DNA of 64,000 bases from Linnemannia elongata (lineage: Eukaryota > Mortierellomycota > Mortierellomycetes > Mortierellales > Mortierellaceae). Shown here in pieces: positions 46,689 to 58,261 of the stretch (positions are counted from its first letter, which is position 1; the number at the start of each line of letters is the position of its first letter). The stretch is from assembly GCA_036320915.1 (NCBI GenBank), contig JAXBDG010000004.1:1922001-1986000 (forward strand), written 5' to 3'. The notes under the pieces are model-generated. The model had not been told where the DNA came from, searched no databases, and saw only the letters and a program-made list of their open reading frames with translations. The translations under genes were made by a program, and so were the position numbers.

Positions 46689-47801
46689 TTAAGCGCGGTT
46701 GTTGGGCTGGTCAAGGGTCTCGAGAAGGCCCTGGACGCGTGTGACAACCTTGCGGTGTCCAGTACCCTCGCTCGGGCTAGTCTCAGAGGAAGATGCGGCC
46801 TTAGTAGCAGCACCCTGGGGGTAACGGTTCCTGTTGTAGCTGTACATTTCGCGACCGCCGCCGATGGAGGAAGTGGACCAGCTAGCGGGGCTAGGTGGGC
46901 TCGTGCTCAAGACAACGTTGGGGCGACCGTCGGCCTCGATCTCGGCCTTGTGAACATAGTAAGGCTGGAGGGACTTTGAGGTGTTTTGTGAGTGGTGGGT
47001 GTAAGAGGGTAATGTGGCGACGACACCAGAGACACCGACGACCTGGTTCTGGCGGAAGCGACCCAAGCTACGTCCCTGAACGATGGTAGGGGTTGAGGGT
47101 TCGAAGAAGCCGTAAGTGGGGCCGACCTTGACTCTGCTGTTGGATCCGGCGTTGAGTGCCGAGGTGCTGGTGTTGGCGGGGGAGCGCGAAGTTCCAATGC
47201 TTGCTTGTGAAGTCTCGGTGTCGATAGAAGAGCCCTTGGAGTGACGGGTCAGGATGTTCAAGAATCTCAGGTGCTCGTCCGAGCGGACCTCGCCCTTACT
47301 CAAAGCAGCCTTCCATTCCTGACGCTTCTCTCTTGCAGTCTCGAGCAACTTCTTAAACTCAACGTCAGTCATCGTCGAGAGATCCTTCTTGACAGCAACA
47401 GGTTGAGGTTGAGGAGGGCGAGAGCGGGGGAAGTTCTCCTTCCATCGCTGGAGGAAGAGGAAGTCGGATGTGGCGGACTGGAAGGGGGTTTGATGCTCAG
47501 CGGTGTCGAGCTGTTCAATGGTGAGGTAGTGTGTCCTGAGGACTGTGGGCAAGTTGCGCTTGAGACCCCAGTCGCCGATGGCTTTTGCCTTTCCCGAGGT
47601 GGTGTAAATTTGGTTGATGTTCTTGTCGAATGTCGCCAGGCGGGATGTCCGCAACAAGTGGGAGAAGGAGCGCTCCATTTGTCTTGATACGTGGGTGTTG
47701 GTTGGCGGTAAAGGGAGGATGAGTTGGGTGCCTGAGGTTATCAACTCGAACAGGCGACCTTGGGCGGATCCGAGGGTGACTGCCATTGGGGCAGAAAACA
47801 T
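46689..47801 (-). CDS. MRP51: Mitochondrial small-subunit ribosomal protein Mrp51 (bS1m-type)
   Basis: This intronless ORF of 370 aa encodes a fungal mitochondrial 37S subunit protein; in yeast Mrp51 also supports initiation on COX mRNAs. The conserved N-terminal part holds FSHLLRTSRLATFDKNINQI, GDWGLKRNLPTVLRTHYLTI and LDTAEHQTPFQSATSDFLFL, the family hallmark. The middle has a Lys/Glu-rich helix (DVEFKKLLETAREKRQEW). The C-terminal half (VGPTYGFFEPS, VQGRSLGRFRQNQVVGVSGV) is conserved but spaced by low-complexity Ser/Thr/Pro. An internal ATG at about 47678 (MERSFSHLL) is a plausible alternative start with a better match to the family N-terminus. Confidence 0.85.
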   Translation of the reverse strand: MFSAPMAVTLGSAQGRLFELITSGTQLILPLPPTNTHVSRQMERSFSHLLRTSRLATFDKNINQIYTTSGKAKAIGDWGLKRNLPTVLRTHYLTIEQLDTAEHQTPFQSATSDFLFLQRWKENFPRSRPPQPQPVAVKKDLSTMTDVEFKKLLETAREKRQEWKAALSKGEVRSDEHLRFLNILTRHSKGSSIDTETSQASIGTSRSPANTSTSALNAGSNSRVKVGPTYGFFEPSTPTIVQGRSLGRFRQNQVVGVSGVVATLPSYTHHSQNTSKSLQPYYVHKAEIEADGRPNVVLSTSPPSPASWSTSSIGGGREMYSYNRNRYPQGAATKAASSSETSPSEGTGHRKVVTRVQGLLETLDQPNNRA

Positions 47802-47877
47802 TGTTTACATCTTGGATCCGTAGACAGTCGCATTTCTTGCTCTACTGGATAGAAAGTCTCAAGAGAGAGCGGCTACG

Positions 47878-47929
<52 letters not shown>
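47878..47929 (+). repeat. 52-base poly(A) tract
   Basis: There are 52 consecutive A residues on the plus strand (T on the MRP51 sense strand). It may work as a nucleosome-excluding poly(dA:dT) promoter element for MRP51. The exact length could be affected by sequencing. Confidence 0.9.
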
Positions 47930-47930
<1 letters not shown>

Positions 47931-48469
47931 CATAGGTTGATCGCGCCAATAGGTATTTAATCTTGCGTCTTCTGACAACCAATGCCATAGAGTGTCAATA
48001 ATGTCGATACAGTGGTATGGTGCCTCTGCCATGTATGTGTATGTTCATGGGAAAATGCCAAGTTTTGCAAGCCGCACTGTTTGACAATCACCTCACTGCT
48101 TTCTTATGCGCTTTCGCCACTTTTTTTTTGTTTTTCACACCTGGTAGAAAATCATTCCCAATGAAACGGCAGTTTACAAGACATCCATTCACACACCACC
48201 AAAACGACGACAACTGTCCAATCCTTTGGTCTAAGTTTTTTTCGCACCACATTGAAACAAAATAACGTCAACTATCAAAACTGTTTCTTTCCCAAGAAAA
48301 AAAAACAGCGAAGGTAGACCATATTCTAATCTTGCATGACCATGGCGAGTCCGTCGTTACAAGTTAGGGCCAATTTCTTCTAAAAGAAGCCGGTCTAGCG
48401 TCATTGACCGACCCAGGAGCAACAGGAATGTGCGAAAAGTAACCTTTTTGATCTTCGAAAGCGTGTAGG

Positions 48470-48477
48470 TATAAAAG
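48470..48477 (+). promoter_or_regulatory. TATA box of the CsbD-like gene
   Basis: TATAAAAG stands 126 bases upstream of the ATG, with a C-rich and CA-rich leader in between. A consensus TATA fits an inducible, stress-type promoter. Confidence 0.6.
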
Positions 48478-48595
48478 GGCTCGTGTGAGTTTGCTCGGAT
48501 GACTTTTTATCCTACAAACAATCTCAACTTTCTCTCTCCTTTTCACACAAAACACATCGCCCTCCCACCCTCCCAAGGAAACACCAACACTAATC

Positions 48596-49022
48596 ATGTC
48601 TGAGCAGATCTCTAACGCTTTCCACTCCATTGTCGGAGGTGCCAAGCAGTCCCTCGGAAAGGCCGTCGGATCTGAGCAGCTCGCCTCTGAGGGTAAGTGC
48701 GGAAAAGAACTCTCCGTTAATTTTTCATCCCTTCTTGCGCAACCACGTCTGTTTTAAAATTTTACAGCTACTCTAACGACTACAAAAAATTTCGCGTCTG
48801 ACAATAGGCGCTGCCGAGAAGGCCGCCGCCGACACCCGCTCTGCCACCCACACTGCCCAGGCTCAGGCTCAGAAGGCACAGGGTCACGCCCAGGGTGTCG
48901 CCGACAACGTCACCGGCCGCGTCAAGTCGACCGTCGGTGCCGCCACTGGCAACCGTAAGATGGAGGCTGAGGGTCACCTTCAGCAGGCTGCCGGTGATGT
49001 CCGCCGCACTGTTAACCAATAA
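48596..49022 (+). CDS. CsbD-like small stress protein
   Basis: Exons 48596-48692 and 48808-49022 give 103 aa. The protein is hydrophilic, predicted helical and rich in Ala, Gln, Gly and Lys. It contains two CsbD-like repeats: NAFHSIVGGAKQSLGKAVGS near the start and NVTGRVKSTVGAATGNRKME followed by AEGHLQQAAGDVRR near the end. Bacterial CsbD proteins are general-stress proteins, and fungal relatives have been named mismatch- and cruciform-DNA-binding proteins; neither activity is shown by this sequence. Strong C-ending codon bias and a consensus TATA box suggest high, inducible expression. AATAAA lies about 105 bases past the stop. Confidence 0.85.
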
Positions 49023-49849
49023 GTAAACTCGCCTTCACTTTTTTCCGATCGGCCATTAGAAGGGGGTGCCAAACTGAAAACTTTGTACATATCGCCTGAG
49101 TATCCTCCGTCGATCGGTTGTCAAATAAACATTCTTTGTTGTCTCAATCCTGGTTTTCGTACGCATCCCGTGAAAGTGAGTGTGAGTGAGAGAGGTTGTG
49201 TTGGTTCGTAGGTGATGATGGATTACACGCCACTTATTTAACGATGTTTGTTGAGCCGTATAACCGGCTTCCGATCATAGCCATAATGACGAGAGTACGA
49301 GGGATTTGGCATATACGCTGGGTTTGTAAACAAGGTCGGTGCTCTTTTTGTTGACTAGTTCGTTGTTTTCTGTACATGAACCGGACCGACCAAATCTTTG
49401 CATGGACAACGGTGGGTCATTGGGCAATTGAACGGGGACAATCGGCTCTCGGATGGAGTCAGGGTCAGACTGTGTTCCAACTGAACAAACAAAGGAAGGC
49501 AAGCAATAAGAATAATAACGTAGTGTGTGCGTATGTGTGTGGCCAAGGCCTGCAGTAGTAATTAGTATGAGAGGAGAAGAGAGGTGAGATGAGCAAGCAC
49601 GTTTTGTTGTTTATCTCGGTAGGGGCCACATGTAAATTTTCTCAATTGGATTTTCACTTTAAAAGAATGGCTCAGTCCCTTCTCCACACACTTTTCGTTC
49701 TCTTCGCCCATAAGACGTCTCGCTTCTCTTTTCTTTCTTCTCTCTTCTAATCACCTTTCGGTCCCCTCTCTTCTCATTCCCCTCATTTTCCTCAGCCCTC
49801 TTTTCTCTTACGCTAAACCCATCTCTCTTTCTCTCTTTCCAACACAGCA
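49023..49849. other. Intergenic region upstream of the esterase
   Basis: This is the 3' UTR of the CsbD-like gene, then a T/C-rich promoter and leader (about 49680-49840). No gene is visible. Confidence 0.55.
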
Positions 49850-51677
49850 ATGAACGAAAAGGCATCGTTTCTTTGGAACTTTGTTCTCCCCAAAGGGCCC
49901 TTGCTCATCGGCACAACCCTCAGCCACTACACCTACGGCCCCGCCAAACCCTCATGGACCTACAAGTTCAGTCTCATCATGGCCATTGCTCAGTCCCTCG
50001 GAGGCCACCTGGACGAACGACCCCTGAAGCAGTTCCAGGCCATGTCCCGACTCAACGACAAACTCGGTCCTGTCCACCCCGGCGCCAACGCCTCCGACGC
50101 CGTGGTGCCTAATAATTATAGGGATAAAGCGGCCGTCTATGTGGACCAGCTGTTGACCAAAGAGGGGATTGACTCGGCTACACTCGGTTGGGATTGGAAG
50201 AATGATCCGAGAGCCGAGAAGCCGCTCAAAGCCGAGTGGACAGAAACAAAAGTTAAGGATGCGTCTTATTCCGAGGGACGGACGGTTCTTTATCTCCATG
50301 GCGGCGGATACTTTTTGTGTTCTATCAAGACCCACCGATGGGCGAGTTGGAACATGGCCCGACTTGGTGGCGCTAAAGTCTTTTGTAAGTTAATGATGCT
50401 ATTGGTTACTGAATCGATCACTCATTCTTTTTGTTTCTCCCTCTGAGTATTGGAAGTAATATTCGTGCTAAAAAAATCAAGGTTGTCTGTTGATGCATAC
50501 AAATGTATAGCCCTGGACTACAGACTGGCTCCAGAGTCCCCCTTCCCCGCTGCAGTTCACGACGCCCTTGCAGCATACCTCTACCTGATCGAGCCGCCAG
50601 CAGACGCGGGATTCGCACCCATCAACCCCAAGAATATTGTCATTATGGGTGACAGCGCCGGAGGAGGTACCTTTTCTTTGTTCTATTCTTCCAACTCTTG
50701 ACAGTTGTGTGATGTCGCTCTGTTCGCGTCTTTTTTTATTTTCGTTAGACTAACCCCACCGATTGAATTGCATGTGATAGGATTGACATTTGCTACCATG
50801 CTCGCTATCAGGGATGCAGGACTTCCTACACCAGGCGGTATCATTGGATGGAGCCCATGGTAAACTACAGGACACACAATAGATCACTCCAAACCCTACC
50901 ACCGCTTGTAAAGAAAAGGACGCGATATTAACCACACTCCCTTTGTTGTCTATTGAATGTGATAGGATTGATCTTCTTCTCTCGATGCCCTCAGTGCTGG
51001 AAAACACAGCAACGGACTATCTCCCAGCAGAGGGCTTCACCCATGGAGGAGGCGCGTCCCTCAAGAAGGTGGCTAAAGTGGCTCTCGCGTCAGCAGGCGA
51101 TGATCAGGACGCGCTGCTTGAGAAGCTGCCACCCATTCAACATTACACCAACAACAAGTTGCTCGGCTGCAAATACGTCAGTCCTGTTCTGGAAACTAAC
51201 CTCAAAGGGTGCTGCCCCATCATGCTTGTAAGTCTTACTAACGACAGTTATTTCTTATGTCATGTTTGGCCGTCAATGTTCTGTCTGTCTATTGCATCAC
51301 AAGGATGTCAATTCTAAACGAGATACGAACGCTTTTTCTTATAGATTGCGGGAGATGCAGAGATGCTCCGTGACGAATCGATTGTCTTCTCAAAAAAGCA
51401 CGCCGAAGCACCCACAAACATCCTCCTCCGCATCTACGACGACATGCCCCACGTCTTCCAGATGTTTGGATTCCTCCCCAGTGCCAAACACGCGCTCAAG
51501 GAATCGGGCGACTTTATTCGCAGCGTGACGGTCGGCGGTTCCGGTGTGGCCGATAAGAGCTTTGACCGTGTTAGTGTTACGGGTGAGAGACGACCTTTGG
51601 AGGTGGATGCAGTTCCGGAGTGGAAGGATCGGATTGGACGTGTTGGAGGAGGACCCAAGTTCTTGGCCAAGCTGTAA
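49850..51677 (+). CDS. Alpha/beta hydrolase, hormone-sensitive-lipase-type esterase
   Basis: This is an esterase of the HSL/steryl-acetyl-hydrolase group, acting on short acyl esters or lipids. Exons 49850-50384, 50511-50666, 50781-50859, 50966-51227 and 51345-51677 give 454 aa. The oxyanion-hole motif is LYLHGGGYF (about residue 150). DYRLAPESPFPAAVHDALAA follows, then the nucleophile elbow GDSAGGG, the acid Asp in IAGDAEMLRDE and the His in DDMPHVFQMF. The triad is therefore complete. The first 100 aa are an extra N-terminal cap-like region with a hydrophobic stretch near residues 10-45. Signal peptide is not clear. Substrate unknown. Confidence 0.9.
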
Positions 51678-54600
51678 ATAACTTTTGCGCGGTGTTTCGA
51701 TTCATAATGATACCCTACTCCCCCCTCTCCAGAATAAATGCATTCCCTCTCTTCGTAGGCATTTTTTTCTATTTTTGCCTGTGTTCGCCTTGATACTTTT
51801 GTTTTGAAGTTTGATAGTATCGATGTTTCACTAAAGGGGATAACATGGATGAGAAAAGAATGGCTGAGAAATAAACATATCCAAGAAAGATTGGGTATGG
51901 CAAACACTCGTTCAATATGATAGGGAAGGGAGAGAGGGGTTGAATAAGAGTCCGATAGGACGAATAGCCCTAACCTCAGAAAACGCGTAGAATCCTGTAC
52001 ATCGAGTTTAGAGTGGGCTTCTCGGTTGTGTATCCGTCTGCTTAAATGAGAGTGAGAGAAGAAAACGTTTTTGTTTCACTCAACTGATCGTTCCTGAGAA
52101 CATCAATTCCTGAAACTTTTGAGTAACCACAAATTCTCAGCTACTTTTCATAGGTTTGTCTACGGGTAGTAGCACTTTGAAAACGGTTAGCAATCTCAAG
52201 ACGAATCACCATATTTCAAGGTCTATTGCCAAGGACAATCTTCACTTCACGCCGGCAACTTCTTCCGATTGTTCGAAAAACAACACACATTATTTAATGA
52301 ACGACAGGTATTGCCGCGGGTGAACTTTTTACTGTGTTTTGACTCCTCACTCTTTAGATATCTCACGAGAAGCACGGGTGTATACATGTTTATTCTGATG
52401 CGCTGTTCTCCCCTATAAACAAATAAACAAGCCATTTTGTGTTCGCGTGGATAAATCCATGTTTTACTATACAAAAAATAGCCCCTCAAAAAGATGCCTT
52501 AGAGGCGGGAGAAAGGCGTGAGAATTGTCGCGACTTATGACTGGTCCGATCTTGCGCGAGCATAGCCAGGCCAGTAGCAAGAAGGGTAACAGGAAAGATC
52601 CTGGATTTTTTAGCGCCTTTCTTGTTTCCTCTTGAGTCATGGGGACCACGGTAAACTAATGTAGCGGAGGACCAACATTTTTTCTTTTTGAGTAAGAGGG
52701 TGAAGGCAGGCGGATGATATTCCGATTGATGAAGAACCTGTTTTAGACTGGCTAATGTTGGTTCCCTCTCTCTCTGATTGCCGAACAGCTGTTCAAAGAC
52801 AAGCCATTCTCCTTCTTTCGTGGCGTACGCACTCTCCTCCCCTTGTAATTAATGTTCCCCGCTCCTTACGGAAAATCAATTCTCAGTAAGAATGAGGTGC
52901 GCTTGGGTAGTGAAGGGATATGTGATTGGATAGTTCTGCTTTCGAGAAATCGAAAGTAGGGCTAAGCATGAGCGAGAGTGTAAAATAAAAGCGATGGGTG
53001 GATGACGTTCTATCTTCGAAGAGGGAGAGAGATACGATTGCGTTGTACCCTGGCCATCACTGTTTATTTTTTCAGGTTTGTGTTCTTAAGGTTTTTCCGG
53101 TGTTTATAGTTACTCAAGCTAACCATCCACACAAGGCACAAGAGAGGCCATTCGTATTCTATCTTTTACTGTTTTGGGTGTTTGTTTGTTAATTCTCGTC
53201 GTGTGTTTGCGCCTGGCAGAGAAAGAGAGGAATGAAGGAAGGCAAAAAGAAGGAAGAGAAGAAAAGGTGAAAGGGAGAGGGAAGGTGGAAGGTGGGAAAA
53301 ATAAAGGCACAGAGCACAAATGCTCACAAAGCAAAGCAAGCAGGGAAAGTTTGAAATTGCAATTGTCCATGTCCATGTTCACTTATATCCTTACCCCTCT
53401 TCCTTTTCTTCCTTTTCTGCAATCACACCATCGACACACTCTTCAACTCATTCGGGGCACTTCCTTGACCAATCACAACAACCTCTGCCACCATCGCAAC
53501 AGGGGAATAGTTGCATTCTAGGCCTAAGGATGATCGTACGGAAGGGAGGCAGACAGAAAAGTCAAAACAAACGGAGTTGTCCAGCAGCTAAAAACTCGCC
53601 TCAAAGAGACAAACGTTACCATCGTCCTTTTATTCTTACAGCCACGCGGCCCGTAACCCGTCTTTTATTTTTCCAGTCCAACTCGAATTGACAAAAACCT
53701 GCTCTCTGTTTCTTCAAGATGCCTTTGTCATTGCTTGCTCCTCCATCCACCAATCGAGTCATCGCATATTCTCCCAACATGTCAATGTGTCATATTATGT
53801 TTTCCCAGTTCAATGGTATAGTAAGGAAACAAGATAAAAAAAAATACTTACTCAGTTGGCTACTTTACTTCTGGATCATTTCCGGAAGCATCTCCGAAGG
53901 GTCGCACGCGCACGACGAGGAAAAGCAATGATTGGGCGTTTAGTAAGGCCCATCGTGGGTCCTAGTGAGCATTCGCTTCGGAGTACGTACATCTCGGATT
54001 TTTACAAGGCAAGGCCTGTTATCATGACATGTCCGAGATACCATTTAGACCCATTACTAATCTTGTGTTCAACTTTCCCACTCATGTTGAAATTCTAGGA
54101 GCATGTAGGTTTGTTATGTCTCTTTTTTCGGCTCGAATACCCGGAAACAACTAGACGTTCTCTACACTCAGGATTAATATCGCGTCCAGTCAACGATGTG
54201 TATGCAGTGCCTCTATTCGTCTTTGCTGCGTGTTAGCCAGGAACGCGGCTCAAGAGAAATAGGAACCGAAGGGAGGAGGAAACATGAGTGTCCCAAAGGG
54301 GAACGGGCGAAAGTGTGTTCGTCCAGGTGGACAGAGATTGCTCAATTCAGGCAATTTGTAGTCATCTGTCAAGAAGGGAAGGAAAAAGGAAAAATGGTGC
54401 GATTCTCTTGCTTGTTTGTTGCGAGAATAGAAGAGAAAAGGGTGTTCACCCAACCCCAATAACCCTAATGCGACCGAGAGAGCAGCAAATAAACAAACAT
54501 AAACAAGCGCACTCTCATCACGCGAACCAGTAGGCTAAACCCTCTTTCTTCCCACCAGCAAACAGCAAACGCATACACACGTCCCCTATCTACTCATTGT

Positions 54601-54983
54601 CCAGGCACTTGTTATGGCTACTTTACAGCTTGCTCGTGTTTATCCATCCGCTCTTGATGAGCAAGGGGGTCAAAGAAAGGAAGGAAGAACACAACTGTCC
54701 ATCCACACCAGCGGCGGCAAGAGGGGTAAGAAAATCATTGATTCTGCTACCACTTTTTTTTCATCTGTCCCTTTTGTTTAAATAGTTGTATACATTGCCG
54801 TCCTTTTTGGTTTCCTTGTCTCCCCTTCGTGCTTGAACAAAGACCTCTCCTTCCTTTCCCTTCCTCTGCCCTTCCTCTGCCCTTCCTCTGCCCTTCCTCC
54901 TCTCCCTCTCTTCCTTCCTTTGACCAGTCCGACACCACTGGCAATATACCCATCCCTTGTTCCACCACTCATATCTATCAAGC
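51678..54983. other. 3.3-kb gene-poor region before the OPT cluster
   Basis: AGAATAAATG soon after the esterase stop is its poly(A) signal. The remaining 3.2 kb has only short ORFs (largest about 123 aa) with no recognisable domain, no shared splice logic and many purine or pyrimidine tracts. The last 300 bases are the OPT1 leader, with an 11-bp pyrimidine repeat at 54861-54900. I see nothing else I can support. Confidence 0.5.
54861..54900 (+). repeat. 11-bp pyrimidine tandem repeat in the OPT1 leader
   Basis: TTCCTCTGCCC is repeated 3.6 times, ending 84 bases before the OPT1 start codon. The other two OPT genes have C/T-rich leaders but not this repeat. Confidence 0.85.
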
Positions 54984-57492
54984 ATGACTGAGAAGCAAGA
55001 TCTCGAATACGATAAGGACGCTTACGTGCAAGAAAAGGCCTATGCTGGTGATACCCTCGAGCTCAACGAAGAGGACGAAGTCGAGAACTCCAAGATTGAG
55101 GCTGTCCGTCTCGGTAAGAATTTTGTCCTTCGTATCGGTCTGCTAGTACCACCATACAACTTCAAATAGCTTTTGACTTCACATTGTCTAACAATTAGCA
55201 CCTTCTCCCCCTGTCCTCCCCATGTTAAACAGTCGTCCCTATTACGGATGAGCCTTCCCTGCAGGCAATCACCTTCCGCTTCTGGGTCCTGTCCCTCTTC
55301 TTTGGTATCATCGGTTCCGTCATCACCCAATTTTACTATTATCGCGTCGCTGTGGGTTACTTCTCTATCTACTTTGTCAACCTGGCTTCCTATGCCCTTG
55401 GTACCGGAATGGCTAAGGTCTTGCCCAAGGGTCAAGTCACCATTGGCGGCTACTCCATGTCACTCAACCCCGGGCCCTTCAATATCAAGGAGCACTGTTT
55501 GATCGGTATTGCCGTCTCAACCGCCTCGAGCTCTGCCTATGCCATCGATATTTTGTCTGCTACCGATCTCTTCCTGAACCACCGCATCAACGCCTTTGGC
55601 TCTATCGTCCTCATCATCACTACTCAGTGCTTGGGCTACGGCATGGCTGGTACCCTCCGCAAGTACCTTGTCTACCCTGCTGAAATGGTCTGGTGGGGCA
55701 ACTTGGTCCAGGTCGTGTTCTATAATGCTATCCACAACACCGATGAGTTTAAGACCAAGAAGATGATCCGTGACTGGTCTTACATGAAGTACTTCTGGAT
55801 CTTCTGTGGTGGCGCATTCGTTTGGGAGGTATGTCACCTTTACCTATTTTTCGTCCCATCTAACATACACACCAAATGTTGTCGTACTGACTCCTTTTTT
55901 TCATTATCGGTACTCTTCTACAGTTCGTTCCTCAGTTCTTAGGCCCCATGTTCAACTTTTTCAGCTGGATTTGCTGGATCAAGCCCTTCGACATGAACAT
56001 GTGGGGTATTTTCTCGACCCTCTCTGGTGGCGGTGTCCTCGGACTCTCCTTCGACTGGACCTCCATTGGTGGCGCAACCATGTGGCTGCCTCTCGCCTCA
56101 CAACTCTGCAATTATGGCGGTGTTATCCTCGGCTACTGGATCATCCTCCCTATCATGTGGGTCAAGAACACCTGGGAAATCAAGAAGTTCCAGTATCCTC
56201 TTACCCCTACTTTGTTCTACGGCAACGGCTCTGTCTTCCACGTCCAGGACTACCTCAACCCTGACTACTCGTTGAACGAGGAGCTCTACGAGGCCGGCCC
56301 ACCAGCCACCATGACCCCCATGTATGCCCTCGGTTTCTTCTACTCCTTTGTTGCACTGGCCGGCTGCGTCACCCACGTCATTTGCTTCCACGGTAAGGAC
56401 ATCATGAGGAACTGGAAGATGGCTGTCGGCAGTAAGGATGATGATATCCACAACAAGTTGATGAAGGTCTACCCCGAAGTCCCTCAGCTCTGGTATGCCG
56501 CCTTCTACCTTGTCATGCTCGGTCTTTCCATCATGGTCTGCGAGGTGTATGATCTTCAGCTGACCTGGTGGGGCATGATTGTCGCCGGTATTCTCGGTTG
56601 GATCCTCACTATCCCCATTGGCGCCATGACCGCCATCACAGGATTCGGTCCCGGCCTTAACGTCATTACAGAGCTGGTTTGCGGCTACATGCTCCCCGGC
56701 AAGCCAATCGCCAATATGACCTTCAAGTGCTACGGTTACATGGCCTCGTACCAATGCATGAACCTGCTCGCCGACCTCAAGCTCGGTATCTACATGAAGA
56801 TCCCCCCACGTGCCATGTTTATCTCTCAGTTTTGGGGCACCATTGTCGGCGGCGTCTTCAACTACGTCACCATGATCGCTATCATCAATTCTGAGCGTGA
56901 GATCCTGACTTCTCTCCAAGGCGATCCAGCTGGTCTTTGGACGGGTGCCAGCCCCAAAATTTTCTGGGGATCTGCCCAGATCTATGGAGCCCTCGGCCCT
57001 CAACGCATGTTCAGCTCCGACGGCAACTACGGCTTTGTCTTCTACGGTTTCCTGGTCGGTGCCGTCATCCCTATCATCCTCTGGGCTCTCTCCAAGAAGT
57101 GGCCCAACATTACTTGGGAAAAGTTCAACATCACCATTATTGCCGGCGGCATGGGCGCCTACCCCAACGGCTACATCACTGGTATCGTCGGTAGTATCAT
57201 CGTTGCCTTTATTTGGCAGTTCTGGCTCTTCCGCTACCACAAAAACTGGTGGTCAAAGTACACTTTCATCCTCTCGGCTGCCCTCGACACGGGCGCCGCA
57301 TTCACGGGACTTTTTATCTTCATTTTCCTCTCAGGCGGTGTCAGCGAGAAGTTGTTGGTCAACGCTCCGAGCTGGTGGGCAAACTACATTGCCTTCGACC
57401 CCAACTACAACGAAACTGCCAATGGTGGGTACATGGGCATCGATCGCTGCGGTTCCACTGGCCTCTGGGATAGCGGCAACCCTTACCAGTAG
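54984..57492 (+). CDS. OPT-family oligopeptide transporter, copy 1
   Basis: This is a proton-coupled transporter of small peptides (some OPT members carry glutathione or metal chelates), with about 14-16 membrane spans. Exons 54984-55113, 55233-55828 and 55924-57492 give 764 aa. A charged cytosolic N-terminus (EAVRLVVPITDEPSLQAITF) is followed by the core. Hallmarks: SLNPGPFNIKEH (NPG motif, about residue 120), LRKYLVYPAEMVWW, SFDWTSIGGATMWLP, PGKPIANMTFKCYGYM and KIPPRAMF. The C-terminal spans include YTFILSAALDTGAAFTGLF. It is the first of three tandem copies with identical intron positions and phases (1 and 0). No peptide substrate can be read from sequence. Confidence 0.96.
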
Positions 57493-58261
57493 ATACCTCC
57501 CTCCTTCCACACAGTCTTCACACTTCTTCCTCCTTTTTGAATTAAATGAATTTCAATCCACGATTATTTATTTTACCTTGATGAAAAGAAGGTCTGGTTC
57601 TTGAACTAATTGTAAACTCTGGTTCGTGTGAACAAAGGACGAGACGCTATTGGCGGAGTGAGAGAGAGAGATAGAAAATGAAGTGGTTGAAGTGGGCAAG
57701 AACAGTCGTATCTCCGACATGGTATGCTGCTTACTCTCCGCTAGCCGAGTCGATGGCGTGTTTCCGAGCTTTTGTGAGTCGGCCGCGATCTTAACGCCGT
57801 CGTCTGCCATGCCCTGGTATATAAGCCTAACAAGGCGGGGGAAGCATGTGTGTGAGAGTAATAGAAGGAAAGGTAAGGAAAAATTCAAAGTCGGATAGCA
57901 ATCCGAGGGAACTCAATGTCATAACACACACGGAGGCCTGACACCATAACAATCCAAAGCCATACCACTATCCGTGACACAGTACAGAAGGAACAAAGGA
58001 TCGAAACGAAGAGAATAGAGGGCTCCTTTCTTTGCCAATGGCCCCGACTGTTGTGAAGGCTGCAATCGACAACTTTTTTTTTTTTGATATAAGTACAATG
58101 GACTTCACTTCGTCCCTTGTCTGCCTTGCCAGCCTCCACACCCTCCTCCTCGCCGTTCGCTCTTCCTTCTTCTCTATCCTTCACCTTTGTCGATCCAATA
58201 CTTTCACCTCTTGTCACACCCACCTTTAACTTTTCCTCCTCCTTTGCACATATCTCTCATC
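57493..58261. other. OPT1-OPT2 spacer and OPT2 promoter
   Basis: 769 bases hold the OPT1 3' UTR (ATTAAATGAA soon after the stop) and the OPT2 promoter. TATATAAG at 57818-57825 is a TATA candidate, but it lies 437 bases from the ATG. A C/T-rich leader precedes the start codon. Confidence 0.5.

Larger units (their letters stand above)
47802..48595. other. Divergent intergenic region with a long A tract
   Basis: A 52-base A run (47878-47929) lies 77 bases upstream of the MRP51 start. The rest holds the promoter of the CsbD-like gene, including a clear TATA box at 48470. No gene is seen. Confidence 0.6.

Noticed and set aside
52467..52649. 60-aa minus-strand ORF in the gene-poor region
   Set aside because: It is a single short frame with no splice partner, no domain and no biased codon use.
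56098..57240. 380-aa open frame antisense to OPT1
   Set aside because: It is a mirror of strongly C-biased codons in a real OPT exon. The translation is Asp/Gly/His-rich with no domain, and similar antisense frames appear opposite OPT2 and RPS0.
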